A stretch of 54,881 nt of DNA, taken from positions 1 to 54,881 of the forward strand of contig JAMCWL010000054.1 of NCBI GenBank assembly GCA_023481285.1, written 5' to 3'. The notes below the pieces were generated by a model, which saw only the letters and a program-made list of their open reading frames with translations, was not told the DNA's origin and ran no database searches. Of this stretch, positions 17,012 through 24,437 are shown in pieces. Positions within the stretch are counted from its first letter, which is position 1. Every line of letters starts with the position of its first letter. Source of the DNA: Actinomycetota bacterium. GTDB lineage: Bacteria; Actinomycetota; Aquicultoria; Aquicultorales; JAMCWL01. Both the position numbers and the translations under genes were made by a program.

Positions 17012-18191
17012 TCAACAGCGACCCGGTGCCACAAGCGAGAGTCCGCAGGGTGAGAGGAAGCCGGACAGGGAGAAAAACCTTAAGGCCGTACTCAAAGCGC
17101 TGAAGGAGACCAAAAAACAGCTTCGGGAGCGGCTGGCTGAGCTCGCCATGCTTCTTGAGGTCAGCGAAAGCATGGCAAGCGCCATAGATAGAACCAAGCT
17201 TGCGGATATGATAATCGACGCCGCGACCCGTTATCTGCCCTCCGATACGGCCTCGCTTTTCACCACGACAAACGATGAAGAGTATCTAACTGTTAAGGCT
17301 TCCGTCGGCCTTAGCGAGGAGGCCAAGAGAACAAAGGTAAAGTATGGCGAGGGCATTGTGGGTTGGGTTGCGCAAAACCGTGAACCCCTTCTCTTGGTCG
17401 GCAAAATCAAGGACCCGAGGTTCAAACCGCTAATCAAGCGCGAGGGAATTCGCTCGGCGATATGCCTTCCCTTAAAATTTGAGAACAGGATCGTGGGCGT
17501 CCTCAACGTAACCAACCTCAAACGCGAACGTCTCTACGCCGAAAGCAACCTACACGTGCTGATGATAATCGGCGATGTCGCCGCAATCGCGATGGAAAAT
17601 GCGCGCCTTTTCGAGGAAGCCGAGCGCGCGTACCTGAGCACCATAGCGGCGCTCGCATTGGCCATCGAGGCGAAAGACCCGTGTACGAGAGGTCATTGTC
17701 AGGCGGTCGCCAGTTATGCCGTGGCCATAGCCGAGCGCTTGAATTTGGACGGGAATGAGACCGCCCGCCTTGAAACCGCGGCCCTCCTCCACGACATCGG
17801 CAAGATCGGCATTCCGGAGGAGATCCTTAAGAAACCTGGAAAGCTCGACGAATCCGAGCGGAACGTTGTGAAGCTCCATCCTTTTACTGGGGTCCAGATA
17901 ATCGAACCGGTTGAGCACCTATCCTCCGTGCTTCCTATCATCTACCATCACCACGAGCGCTATGATGGCAAGGGCTATATAGATGGACTAATAGGTGAGC
18001 ATATCCCCATGGGGTCGAGAATTCTCGCGGTCGCCGATTCATTTGACGCCATGACATCCGACCGCCCTTACCGAAACGCCTTGAGCATCTCGGAAGCGAT
18101 AGAGGAACTTAAGCGCTGTTCGGGTAATCAGTTTGACCCCGATGTCGTCAACGCCTTCCTTGAAGTTCTTAATGAACTGGCAATAGCATAG
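17001..18191 (+). CDS. GAF-HD-GYP cyclic-di-GMP phosphodiesterase
   Basis: 396 residues from GTG 17001, chosen because AAGGAG lies six bases upstream; the track's ATG at 16977 has no comparable site. A charged coiled N-terminus (about 15-55) leads to a GAF domain (about 60-205) and an HD-GYP domain. The metal ligands 'LLHDIGKIGIP', 'LHPFTG' and 'HHHERYDGKGY' are present, as is 'ILAVADSFDAMTSDRPY'. The name-giving GYP motif reads GYI here: Pro is replaced by Ile. It probably hydrolyses c-di-GMP, opposing the cyclase two genes upstream. Last gene of the operon. Confidence 0.9.
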   Translation: MTDNQQRPGATSESPQGERKPDREKNLKAVLKALKETKKQLRERLAELAMLLEVSESMASAIDRTKLADMIIDAATRYLPSDTASLFTTTNDEEYLTVKASVGLSEEAKRTKVKYGEGIVGWVAQNREPLLLVGKIKDPRFKPLIKREGIRSAICLPLKFENRIVGVLNVTNLKRERLYAESNLHVLMIIGDVAAIAMENARLFEEAERAYLSTIAALALAIEAKDPCTRGHCQAVASYAVAIAERLNLDGNETARLETAALLHDIGKIGIPEEILKKPGKLDESERNVVKLHPFTGVQIIEPVEHLSSVLPIIYHHHERYDGKGYIDGLIGEHIPMGSRILAVADSFDAMTSDRPYRNALSISEAIEELKRCSGNQFDPDVVNAFLEVLNELAIA

Positions 18192-18207
18192 AAAACGGCA
18201 ATAGAAC

Positions 18208-18298
18208 GCAATGGAACAATGCGCTTCTTGAATCGCACGCAGGTTCCATTCTCCATGTTCCATAAGCTCCATTGTCCATTGTTCCATTGTTCCATTGC
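18208..18298. repeat. Inverted and tandem CCATTG-word repeats after the che operon
   Basis: A perfect 14-base inverted repeat, GCAATGGAACAATG (18208-18221) and CATTGTTCCATTGC (18285-18298), encloses several degenerate copies of TCCATTGT/TTCCATT. It lies just before a terminator. It looks like a short 'word' repeat grown by slippage, but it can also fold as a large stem. Confidence 0.6.
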
Positions 18299-18301
18299 TC
18301 T

Positions 18302-18344
18302 GCAAAAAATTAAGGCCCCCGTGTAAGGGGCCTTAATTTTTTGC
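18302..18344. terminator. Strong bidirectional rho-independent terminator
   Basis: GCAAAAAATTAAGGCCCC and GGGGCCTTAATTTTTTGC form an uninterrupted 18-base inverted repeat around a 7-base loop. Each side ends in a run of six T, so it can stop the che operon from the left and the tRNA-Sec transcript from the right. It touches the 3' end of the tRNA gene. Confidence 0.92.
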
Positions 18345-18436
18345 GGAGGTGCGTGGGAATCGAACCCACCAACCAGGGATTAACCCGGCCGACTGGTTTT
18401 GAAGACCAGCTGAGCCACCAGGCCCAATCCACCTCC
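18344..18436 (-). tRNA. selC: tRNA-Sec (anticodon UCA)
   Basis: Read on the minus strand, the gene has anticodon TCA in 'CTTCAAA', a six-pair anticodon stem (GCTGGT/ACCAGT), a six-pair D-stem with a four-base loop (TGGGCC-TGGT-GGCTCA), a long variable arm and a T-arm GTGGG-TTCGATT-CCCAC. The short D-loop and long D-stem are hallmarks of tRNA-Sec. The acceptor has seven clear pairs (GGAGGTG/CACCTCC); the eighth position expected in bacterial tRNA-Sec appears as a G-G mismatch. CCA is not encoded. Neighbouring selB, selA and selD confirm the identity. Confidence 0.93.
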
Positions 18437-18574
18437 ATAAAGCAGACGTTAGACGTTAGACACTGGACCCTGTCTAGATGGCTAGGCTTAAAACCGAGCG
18501 TTTTAGTTCCTAAGTGGTCTGGCTAAAATAAATCTTACATTTCAAGGTGCTGAGCCGCTGGAGCACCGGCGCTT

Positions 18575-20476
18575 CTAGCGAAGTATGCGAGCTTCCCCGT
18601 GGCGGCGGGTGAGGCCGGTCGTGTCAAAATAGTTTAGCAGAGGTAACGCGTACTTTCTAGAAGTCCCAAGGAGCTGGCGGAACTCCGAGACGCTTATCTC
18701 TTTATCGGCAAATCTCTCTTTGAGGAGGCGCTTTGCCTCTTCGACGCTTTCAAAACCAAAATAGAACTCGTGGGAGACCCTGACCGCCCGCTTTTCTCTT
18801 GCCAGATGGTCGAGAAGGGTAACAAGCTTCCTGTCTTCAACCTTAAGCTCACCGCCGAGCTCGGCGACCTCCGGTGGGGAGTAGCCTGACTCTTTAAGGC
18901 GCTCTTCAATCTTTTCCAGCAGGGCCTTATCTTCAGCGCTGAGGGTGACCTTGGCCGACGGATCAGCGGCGAGCGCTCCCTCGAGAATAATGCGACCGCT
19001 CGCCGTCAAGCGCGAAAGAAGAACGTCGAATTCGCGTTCGGGCATCTTGGGAAAGAGATCGGCTTTAAGTTGCTGCTTTGCCACCCCGTGGCTCAGCGGA
19101 TTCTCCTTGTGGAAAGCGGAGAGACGCCGCATGATCGCATCTTCTTTCTCCCCGATCTCGCTTGCCAGAGAGAAGTATTCCTTGTCCAGTTTGACCTGGA
19201 TTACCTCACCGCCTTCAGCAAGAGCCCTGAGCACCTTTTTCAGGAGGGTTTCGGTGAGCTCCGTCTTCTTCAACGCGTCCGCAAAGCTCATGATACCGGC
19301 GCCACCGAGGACGAACTTTATGAGATCGGCCTCGTTTCCCTCCAATCTGACCTCAAGCCTTTCAAATAGGCCCTTTTCATTCTTCCGGTGCTTGGCCGGA
19401 TGGCTATCCAGCACCCTGCCCCCGCCTATCGTCTCTATCGGCGAGTAACTCCTCACCACGAACCGATCACCATAGCGGGGCACGATCGGTTCCTCCAGCC
19501 TAAGCTGGGCGAAAGCCGACTCGCCCGGCCTTAAAGCCTCCCGATCAAAGAGGACGATCCTGGCGAGAGCCTCCTTTGTTCCGTGATGGACGCGGACGCG
19601 GGTGCGGTCCTTGAGCTCTCTTGCCCCTCTGAGAAGCGTGAATCGAACGTCGATCATGAAACTCGGCGATAGAAAAGCCGGAGCGGTCACGACGTCGCCC
19701 CGTTCGATCTCCTCTTTACCGAGACCGACGAGGTTGAGAGCGACCCTCTGCCCGGCCACCGCGGTCCCCACCTTTTCGCCATGGACTTGAATGCTCCTTA
19801 CCCTGGCCTGCCTTCCTGACGGCTGGATGAGGACAAGCTGGTCGGGGGCTAGCTCCCCGGACCAGAGCGTACCGGTGACGACCGTGCCGGCGCCCGCCAT
19901 GGAGAAGACCCGGTCCACAGGAAGTCTTGCCGGTGCGTCGTCCCTTCTCTCTTTAACCTCTGACACCACCTCGTCAAGCGCAAAACGCAGCTCATCGAGG
20001 CCCTTCCCGGTTTTAGCGGAAACGGCGACGATGGAGGCGCCGGCAAGCGAGGTTTCTGCGAGGAGATTGCGCACATCTTCCTCGACTAGGGCGAGCCAGT
20101 CCCCATCGACGAGGTCCGACTTGGTTACGGCGACGACGCCTTCGGTTATCCCCAGAAGATCGACGATGGCCAGGTGCTCCCTCGTCTGTGGCATCACCCC
20201 GTCATCCGCCGCCACGACGAGAAGCACAAGGTCGATACCGCTCGCGCCGGCGAGCATGTTTCTGACGAATCTCTCGTGACCGGGTACATCGACGACGGCA
20301 AGGCGCTGGCCGGAGTACAGGTCAAGGTGGGCGAAGCCGAGCTCTATCGAGATGCCCCGTTTCTTCTCCTCCGCCAGGCGGTCCGTGTCAATACCGGTAA
20401 GCGCCTTAACAAGAAGAGTCTTTCCATGATCGATATGGCCGGCCGTACCCAGGACGAGCGGTCTCAACTTAAGCAT
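18575..20476 (-). CDS. selB: Selenocysteine-specific elongation factor SelB
   Basis: 633 residues from the ATG at 20476; the 720-residue track entry is an extension through selA. GTPase motifs are G1 'GHIDHGKT', G3 'DVPGHERF' and G4 'TKSD', followed by EF-Tu-like domains 2 and 3 and a C-terminal winged-helix array of about 250 residues that binds the SECIS hairpin. The length is near that of Moorella and E. coli SelB. It delivers Sec-tRNA to in-frame UGA. The start overlaps the selA stop by eight bases, so the two are translationally coupled. Confidence 0.96.
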   Translation of the reverse strand: MLKLRPLVLGTAGHIDHGKTLLVKALTGIDTDRLAEEKKRGISIELGFAHLDLYSGQRLAVVDVPGHERFVRNMLAGASGIDLVLLVVAADDGVMPQTREHLAIVDLLGITEGVVAVTKSDLVDGDWLALVEEDVRNLLAETSLAGASIVAVSAKTGKGLDELRFALDEVVSEVKERRDDAPARLPVDRVFSMAGAGTVVTGTLWSGELAPDQLVLIQPSGRQARVRSIQVHGEKVGTAVAGQRVALNLVGLGKEEIERGDVVTAPAFLSPSFMIDVRFTLLRGARELKDRTRVRVHHGTKEALARIVLFDREALRPGESAFAQLRLEEPIVPRYGDRFVVRSYSPIETIGGGRVLDSHPAKHRKNEKGLFERLEVRLEGNEADLIKFVLGGAGIMSFADALKKTELTETLLKKVLRALAEGGEVIQVKLDKEYFSLASEIGEKEDAIMRRLSAFHKENPLSHGVAKQQLKADLFPKMPEREFDVLLSRLTASGRIILEGALAADPSAKVTLSAEDKALLEKIEERLKESGYSPPEVAELGGELKVEDRKLVTLLDHLAREKRAVRVSHEFYFGFESVEEAKRLLKERFADKEISVSEFRQLLGTSRKYALPLLNYFDTTGLTRRHGEARILR

Positions 20477-21881
20477 CACCGCCGGACAATGCGATTCTGA
20501 AGGCCTCCACGAGCTCCTTCTCCTCGTCCGGCTGAATCGTTCTGGGATCGATAAGGAGGGCGTCGTCCTTGACGCGGACGACGACCGGTGAGCCCCCCGC
20601 CAGCAAACCGGCTTCGAGGGCGGCGCAGGAGATCCGGGGGCGCACGACGACCACCGCGGTGGGTATTTCGGCGAGCGGCAACGATCCGCCGCCGACGCGG
20701 GCGACCTCGCGGTCAACGGAGATGTCGGCGAGCCCACCGGCTACGCCGGCGATTCTCTTGGCAAGTCGATCGGCTCGCCGCTTAACGGATGCCTTATCTT
20801 CAGTGATCATCCGCAGGGTCGGATTGGTGGTAACCACTTTTTCAAGATCGAGATACTCTTTGAGCGTGGTCTCGAGAGCCGCGATCGTCATCTTGTCCAG
20901 CCGGATCGCCCTGGCCAGCGGGTGCTTCTTCATCTTGTCGATGTACTCTTTCCGGCCGACGATTATGCCGGCCTGCGGGCCGCCCAGCAGCTTATCACCC
21001 GAGAAGGTGACGATATCGACGCCGGCTTCAATGGACTCCTGAACCGTCGGCTCGTAGGGAAGCCCGAACCTTCTCAGATCGACAAGGACGCCGCTCCCGA
21101 GGTCCTGCATTACCGGGATGGAAATCTCCCGCCCCAACTCGACGAGCTCGGCGAGGGCCGCCTCGTGGGTGAAACCGACGATGCGGAAGTTGCTGGGGTG
21201 TACCTTCATAAGGAGAGCGGTCTCCTCGGTCACCGCCACCCGGTAGTCGGAGGCGTAGGTCTTATTGGTCGTGCCGATCTCTTTGAGAACGGCGCCGCTC
21301 TGGCGCATCACGTCCGGGACCCGAAACGAGCCGCCGATTTCGACGAGCTCACCGCGCGAGACGATGGCCTCCTTGCCGGCGGCCATGGCGGAGAGGGCCA
21401 GGAGCACAGCGGCGGCGTTGTTGTTGACGGCCATCGCGGCCTCAGCGCCGGTCAGCTCGCACAGGATTCTCTCGATGTGCGAATGCCTGCTCCCCCTCTC
21501 TCCCGTTTCCAGGTTGAACTCAAGATTTGAGTAGCTGGAAGCGGCCAGAACGGCCGCCTTTATTGCGGAAGCGGAAAGAAGCGACCGGCCCAAGTTGGTG
21601 TGGATCACCACACCGGTCGCGTTGATCACCTTTTTGAGCGAGGGTTCGAACTTCGCTTCGAGCCAGCCTTGAAGATCGCGCGCCAGCTTTTCGATGGAGA
21701 GATCGCGCCCCCCGCTTGCGTCCCCATCCTCAAGAATTTCCCGGCGCCAGGCGTCGATAACGCTCCTGACCCCGTCAACGACGAGGTCCCGAGGATACCG
21801 CCCGGTCAGCTCTTGCACCACCGGGGCCTCGAGGACCGCGTCGACTTTCGGAAGGGAGCGCAAGTTTTCGCTTTTGCCCAC
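20469..21881 (-). CDS. selA: L-seryl-tRNA(Sec) selenium transferase SelA
   Basis: 470 residues. PLP-dependent enzyme with the Schiff-base lysine in 'TFSGDKLLGGPQAGII' and the substrate-binding 'NATGVVIHTNLGRSLLS' near the N-terminus. It converts Ser-tRNA-Sec to Sec-tRNA-Sec using selenophosphate from SelD. GTG start at 21881 follows AAGGAG. It lies 114 bases downstream of yedF, with a spacer of CTTAGT/CCTTGGT-like words, and overlaps selB. Confidence 0.96.
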   Translation of the reverse strand: MGKSENLRSLPKVDAVLEAPVVQELTGRYPRDLVVDGVRSVIDAWRREILEDGDASGGRDLSIEKLARDLQGWLEAKFEPSLKKVINATGVVIHTNLGRSLLSASAIKAAVLAASSYSNLEFNLETGERGSRHSHIERILCELTGAEAAMAVNNNAAAVLLALSAMAAGKEAIVSRGELVEIGGSFRVPDVMRQSGAVLKEIGTTNKTYASDYRVAVTEETALLMKVHPSNFRIVGFTHEAALAELVELGREISIPVMQDLGSGVLVDLRRFGLPYEPTVQESIEAGVDIVTFSGDKLLGGPQAGIIVGRKEYIDKMKKHPLARAIRLDKMTIAALETTLKEYLDLEKVVTTNPTLRMITEDKASVKRRADRLAKRIAGVAGGLADISVDREVARVGGGSLPLAEIPTAVVVVRPRISCAALEAGLLAGGSPVVVRVKDDALLIDPRTIQPDEEKELVEAFRIALSGGDA

Positions 21882-21995
21882 GGTACTAGCTCCTTAGTAT
21901 CTTAGTCCCCTGGTACCTTGGTGTTGGCGTCTCGGCGCCTCAGCACGTCTCCGGGAAGCAGGGTGCCATAATGGTAGGATACCAGAATCAGAATA

Positions 21996-22598
21996 CTAAA
22001 ATGTAATCACCTTACCGGCCCCCATAAGGAGCTCTATAAAATTATACATGTTTGAGACGCTTCCCACAGCCACTTTATCTTTGAGGCCATAAAAGTCGAG
22101 GCAAGTCCCGCACGCGAGAATCTCAACACCGAAATCGGCCAGCTTGGACAGCGGCTCCAGAACGGCGGAGCCTTCTGATACCAGCTTGACGCCGGAGTTT
22201 ATGAATATGAGCTTCTCGGGTCGAGCATCAACTTCGACGAGCGCTCCGAAGAAGCTCTTCCTCAAGAGGCGCCCGAGCTCATCGTCGCCCCTCCCAATGG
22301 CCTCGGAGTTAACGACCCAGGCCACCCCCGTTCCAGCGCCGGACACTTTGACCGCTTGCTCACCCGACACTGGACCGGGCTGTCCAGCGGCGGGCAGCCG
22401 TTTTATCGTCACCCGGAAATCGGCGCCCTCGACGTCGATGCCGGCCGCCGCCCCCAACGAGCGCGCCATCTCGGCGACGTTTTCAGCGGATGAACGCTCA
22501 CTGACCAGAACGGCGATCTCATCATCCGAATCCAGCGCTTTTTTTGTCAGGATCACCGGCTGAGGACAGGAAAGACCTCGGGCATCGATCGTTTTCAT
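21996..22598 (-). CDS. yedF: YedF-type sulfurtransferase-like selenium metabolism protein
   Basis: 200 residues from the ATG at 22598, preceded by AGGAGGTCCC; the track's start 24 codons upstream is inside a repeat. N-terminal TusA-like domain with 'ARGLSCPQPVILTKKAL', whose Cys is the sulfur/selenium carrier site, and a C-terminal DsrE-like domain with 'ILACGTCLDFYGL' supplying two further cysteines. This two-domain form is regularly found beside selD and is thought to handle a selenium intermediate, though its exact reaction is unproven. It lies between selD and selA. Confidence 0.9.
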   Translation of the reverse strand: MKTIDARGLSCPQPVILTKKALDSDDEIAVLVSERSSAENVAEMARSLGAAAGIDVEGADFRVTIKRLPAAGQPGPVSGEQAVKVSGAGTGVAWVVNSEAIGRGDDELGRLLRKSFFGALVEVDARPEKLIFINSGVKLVSEGSAVLEPLSKLADFGVEILACGTCLDFYGLKDKVAVGSVSNMYNFIELLMGAGKVITF

Positions 22599-22637
22599 GG
22601 GACCTCCTTCAAGAAACCAGAAATCGGAAAGGATGTT

Positions 22638-22837
22638 ATTGCGAGGAGCGAAGCGACGAAGCAATCTCATCTACACCGTAATCAGCGCCTCCAATGTGAA
22701 CCATTCCTATTATGGCGATACCATAGGGCGCTATTCGCGTTTATCGTGAGATTGCTTCGGGTCTTGAAGGGCAGACCCCTCGCAATGACACCTGCTCGCC
22801 CGTGAACCCGGCAACCCCATCCACCGCGAATAGCGCC
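22638..22837. repeat. Composite inverted-repeat element between selD and yedF
   Basis: Two pairs of arms face each other: ATTGCGAGG/CCTCGCAAT (22638 and 22778) and GAAGCAATCTCA/TGAGATTGCTTC (22658 and 22747). Inside and beyond lies a third exact pair, GGCGCTATTCGCG (22727-22739) and CGCGAATAGCGCC (22825-22837). The region has no coding signal. It resembles widespread non-coding bacterial palindromic elements; part of it (GCAGACCCC.CGC.ATGAC) recurs near 52,570. Confidence 0.7.
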
Positions 22838-22914
22838 TCAGATAAACACATAAAGACTCCAAGAAACCATGAAACTAAGAGACTAGAGGCGCCATCCAGC
22901 ATCCAGTATCTGCC

Positions 22915-23946
22915 TTATGCAACTTCTATTTGGCCGGGCTTGCCCTCCAGTGCCTCTCCGATGATCGCTCTCGTCTCGACTCCTCTGACTGCAAGAGCCT
23001 GGATGAGGGGGTCGACCTTGCCCGGTTCGACGCCGATAAGAAGCCCGCCGGACGTCTCGGGATCGAAAAGGAGCTCGATTGGCAGGACGTCGGTTTGCAC
23101 GTCAACATGATTCGCCAGAAAGGCCTGGTTGTTCCTGGCCCCCCCAGGGACCATACCCTCTTTCGCCAGGTCGACTGCTCCATTGTGGACCGGTATGCTC
23201 ACCGCCTCCATCCTGGCGGCGAGACCGCTGGCCAGGGTCATCTCGTGCAGATGGCCGAGGAGACCGAAGCCGGTTATATCCGTGGCCCCATCGACGCCGA
23301 CCTCCTGCATCGCCTCGGAAGCCGCACGGTTCAGTTTGGCGGCCGAGATGATGGCGTCCATGATCTCTTCTTCGGAGACCACCCCTCCTTTGAGCGCCGT
23401 GGTGAGTATCCCCACCCCGATCGGCTTCGTAAGAACCAGTTTGTCGCCCGGCTTGAGGCCGGCGTTGGTCACCAGCTTATCCAGATCGATTATGCCCGTC
23501 ACTGCCAGACCGTATTTGGGCTCATTGTCCTGGATCGTATGGCCGCCGACGATGAGCGCGCCCGCTTCCCTGACCTTTTCGTGGCCGCCGAGCATGATCT
23601 CTCCCAAAAGATCAAGCCCAAGACCGCATGGGAAGGCGGCCAGGTTCAGGGCGGTGATGGGCGTGCCCCCCATCGCATAGATGTCCGAGAGGGCGTTTGC
23701 CGCCGCGATCTGTCCGTATAAGCGGGGCGAGTCGACGACGGGTGGGAAGAAGTCCACCGTCTGTAGAAGCGCCCGTCCATCTTCCAGGCGGAAGACGGCG
23801 GCGTCGTCTGAGGTCTCGAACCCGACGATCAGCTCGGAGGCCTCTTCCGCCGGCAGCCAGCTCAAGGCGTCTTTCAGGTCTCCCGGACCCACTTTAGCGG
23901 CTCAGCCCGCTTTGCTTGAAAGTTGAGTAAGGCGTACTTCCTTCAT
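22915..23946 (-). CDS. selD: Selenide, water dikinase SelD, a selenocysteine protein
   Basis: 343 residues when the UGA at 23904-23902 is read as selenocysteine. The ORF track begins only at GTG 23892, which would remove the catalytic loop. Upstream in the same frame an ATG at 23946, preceded by GAGGTG, gives MKEVRLTQLSSKAG-U-AAKV, matching the canonical 'G(C/U)AAK' active site, with Sec at residue 15. The ATP-grasp-like remainder contains 'DIYAMGGTPITALNLAAFP' and 'DITGFGLLGHL'. It makes selenophosphate from selenide and ATP for SelA. Head of the selD-yedF-selA-selB-tRNA-Sec block on the minus strand. Confidence 0.95.
23876..23904 (-). promoter_or_regulatory. Sec UGA codon and candidate bacterial SECIS hairpin in selD
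   Basis: After the UGA comes a 12-base spacing, then a small stem GGTC-CGGGA-GACC, extendable by one G-U pair. Bacterial SECIS elements sit within the coding sequence about 11-14 bases after the UGA, so position fits; the loop sequence is not a strong match to the E. coli fdhF type. The UGA itself is well supported by the flanking conserved residues. Confidence 0.6.
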
Positions 23947-23992
23947 GCAATCACACCTCTATCTCGAATATAAAATTTACTTATATTTCGGC

Positions 23993-24021
23993 ATATTAGC
24001 ATCCCCCGCGGCCTCGGTAAA
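23993..24021 (-). promoter_or_regulatory. Promoter of selD
   Basis: On the minus strand TTTACC (24021-24016), a 17-base spacer and TAATAT (23998-23993) with an extended TGC form a plausible housekeeping promoter, about 45 bases upstream of the selD ATG. The A/T-rich leader that follows ends in GAGGTG. Confidence 0.5.
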
Positions 24022-24236
24022 GATCTCAAACCTTAATCAAGACCATATCCAGCACCTATCCTTGCATCGGCAAGAGGTAAGAACAGGCCTTTAGCGTCAC
24101 TTTTTTCGCTTTCCAATAGGTTTGGTGAACGTTAAATATGGGTATCTAACGTATAGTATGCTGGCTGGCTTTCGACCCCGCCCATATGCTGCAATAGCTA
24201 AGTCTGGCAAAAAAGCCGGCAGCCGTTCCTTAAATC

Positions 24237-24264
24237 TAAAGAAAAGTGAAGAATCGGCCGATAA
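24237..24264 (+). promoter_or_regulatory. Sigma-28-like promoter candidate before the NlpC/P60 gene
   Basis: GCCGATAA (24257-24264) is an exact flagellar-sigma -10 box. TAAAGAAA starts at 24237, with the spacing one base longer than ideal and only the TAAAG half matching. It lies about 170 bases before the NlpC/P60 ATG. The remaining non-coding stretch 23947-24437 (about 490 bases) contains a GCAGGA-CAAA-TCCTGC hairpin at 24348-24363 and no convincing gene; I saw no match to the c-di-AMP riboswitch that often precedes such hydrolase genes. Confidence 0.35.
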
Positions 24265-24437
24265 GGTCAGTGTATAGTGCACTAATTGTGTAGAACGGCT
24301 TGCCGGTGGCTACTACGTGCGTTAGAATGAACCCCGGATGTCAAATAGCAGGACAAATCCTGCAGCAGTGGGCAGGCTGTCGCAGTTTTAGCAATAGACG
24401 CAGAACTAATCGAAGCTAGCAAACAGAGAGGTGACGA

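Noticed and set aside
20477-20737. N-terminal extension of SelB to 720 residues in the ORF track.
   Set aside because: The extra 87 residues are low-complexity translation of the selA coding region in another frame; the GTPase domain starts at the ATG at 20476.
24097-24282. Minus-strand 61-residue ORF in the selD-NlpC gap.
   Set aside because: No ribosome site, no recognisable motif, and the composition is that of the surrounding non-coding DNA.
24265-24437. c-di-AMP (ydaO) or c-di-GMP riboswitch before the NlpC/P60 gene.
   Set aside because: I looked for the conserved ydaO and GEMM strings and found none; only a small GCAGGA hairpin is present.
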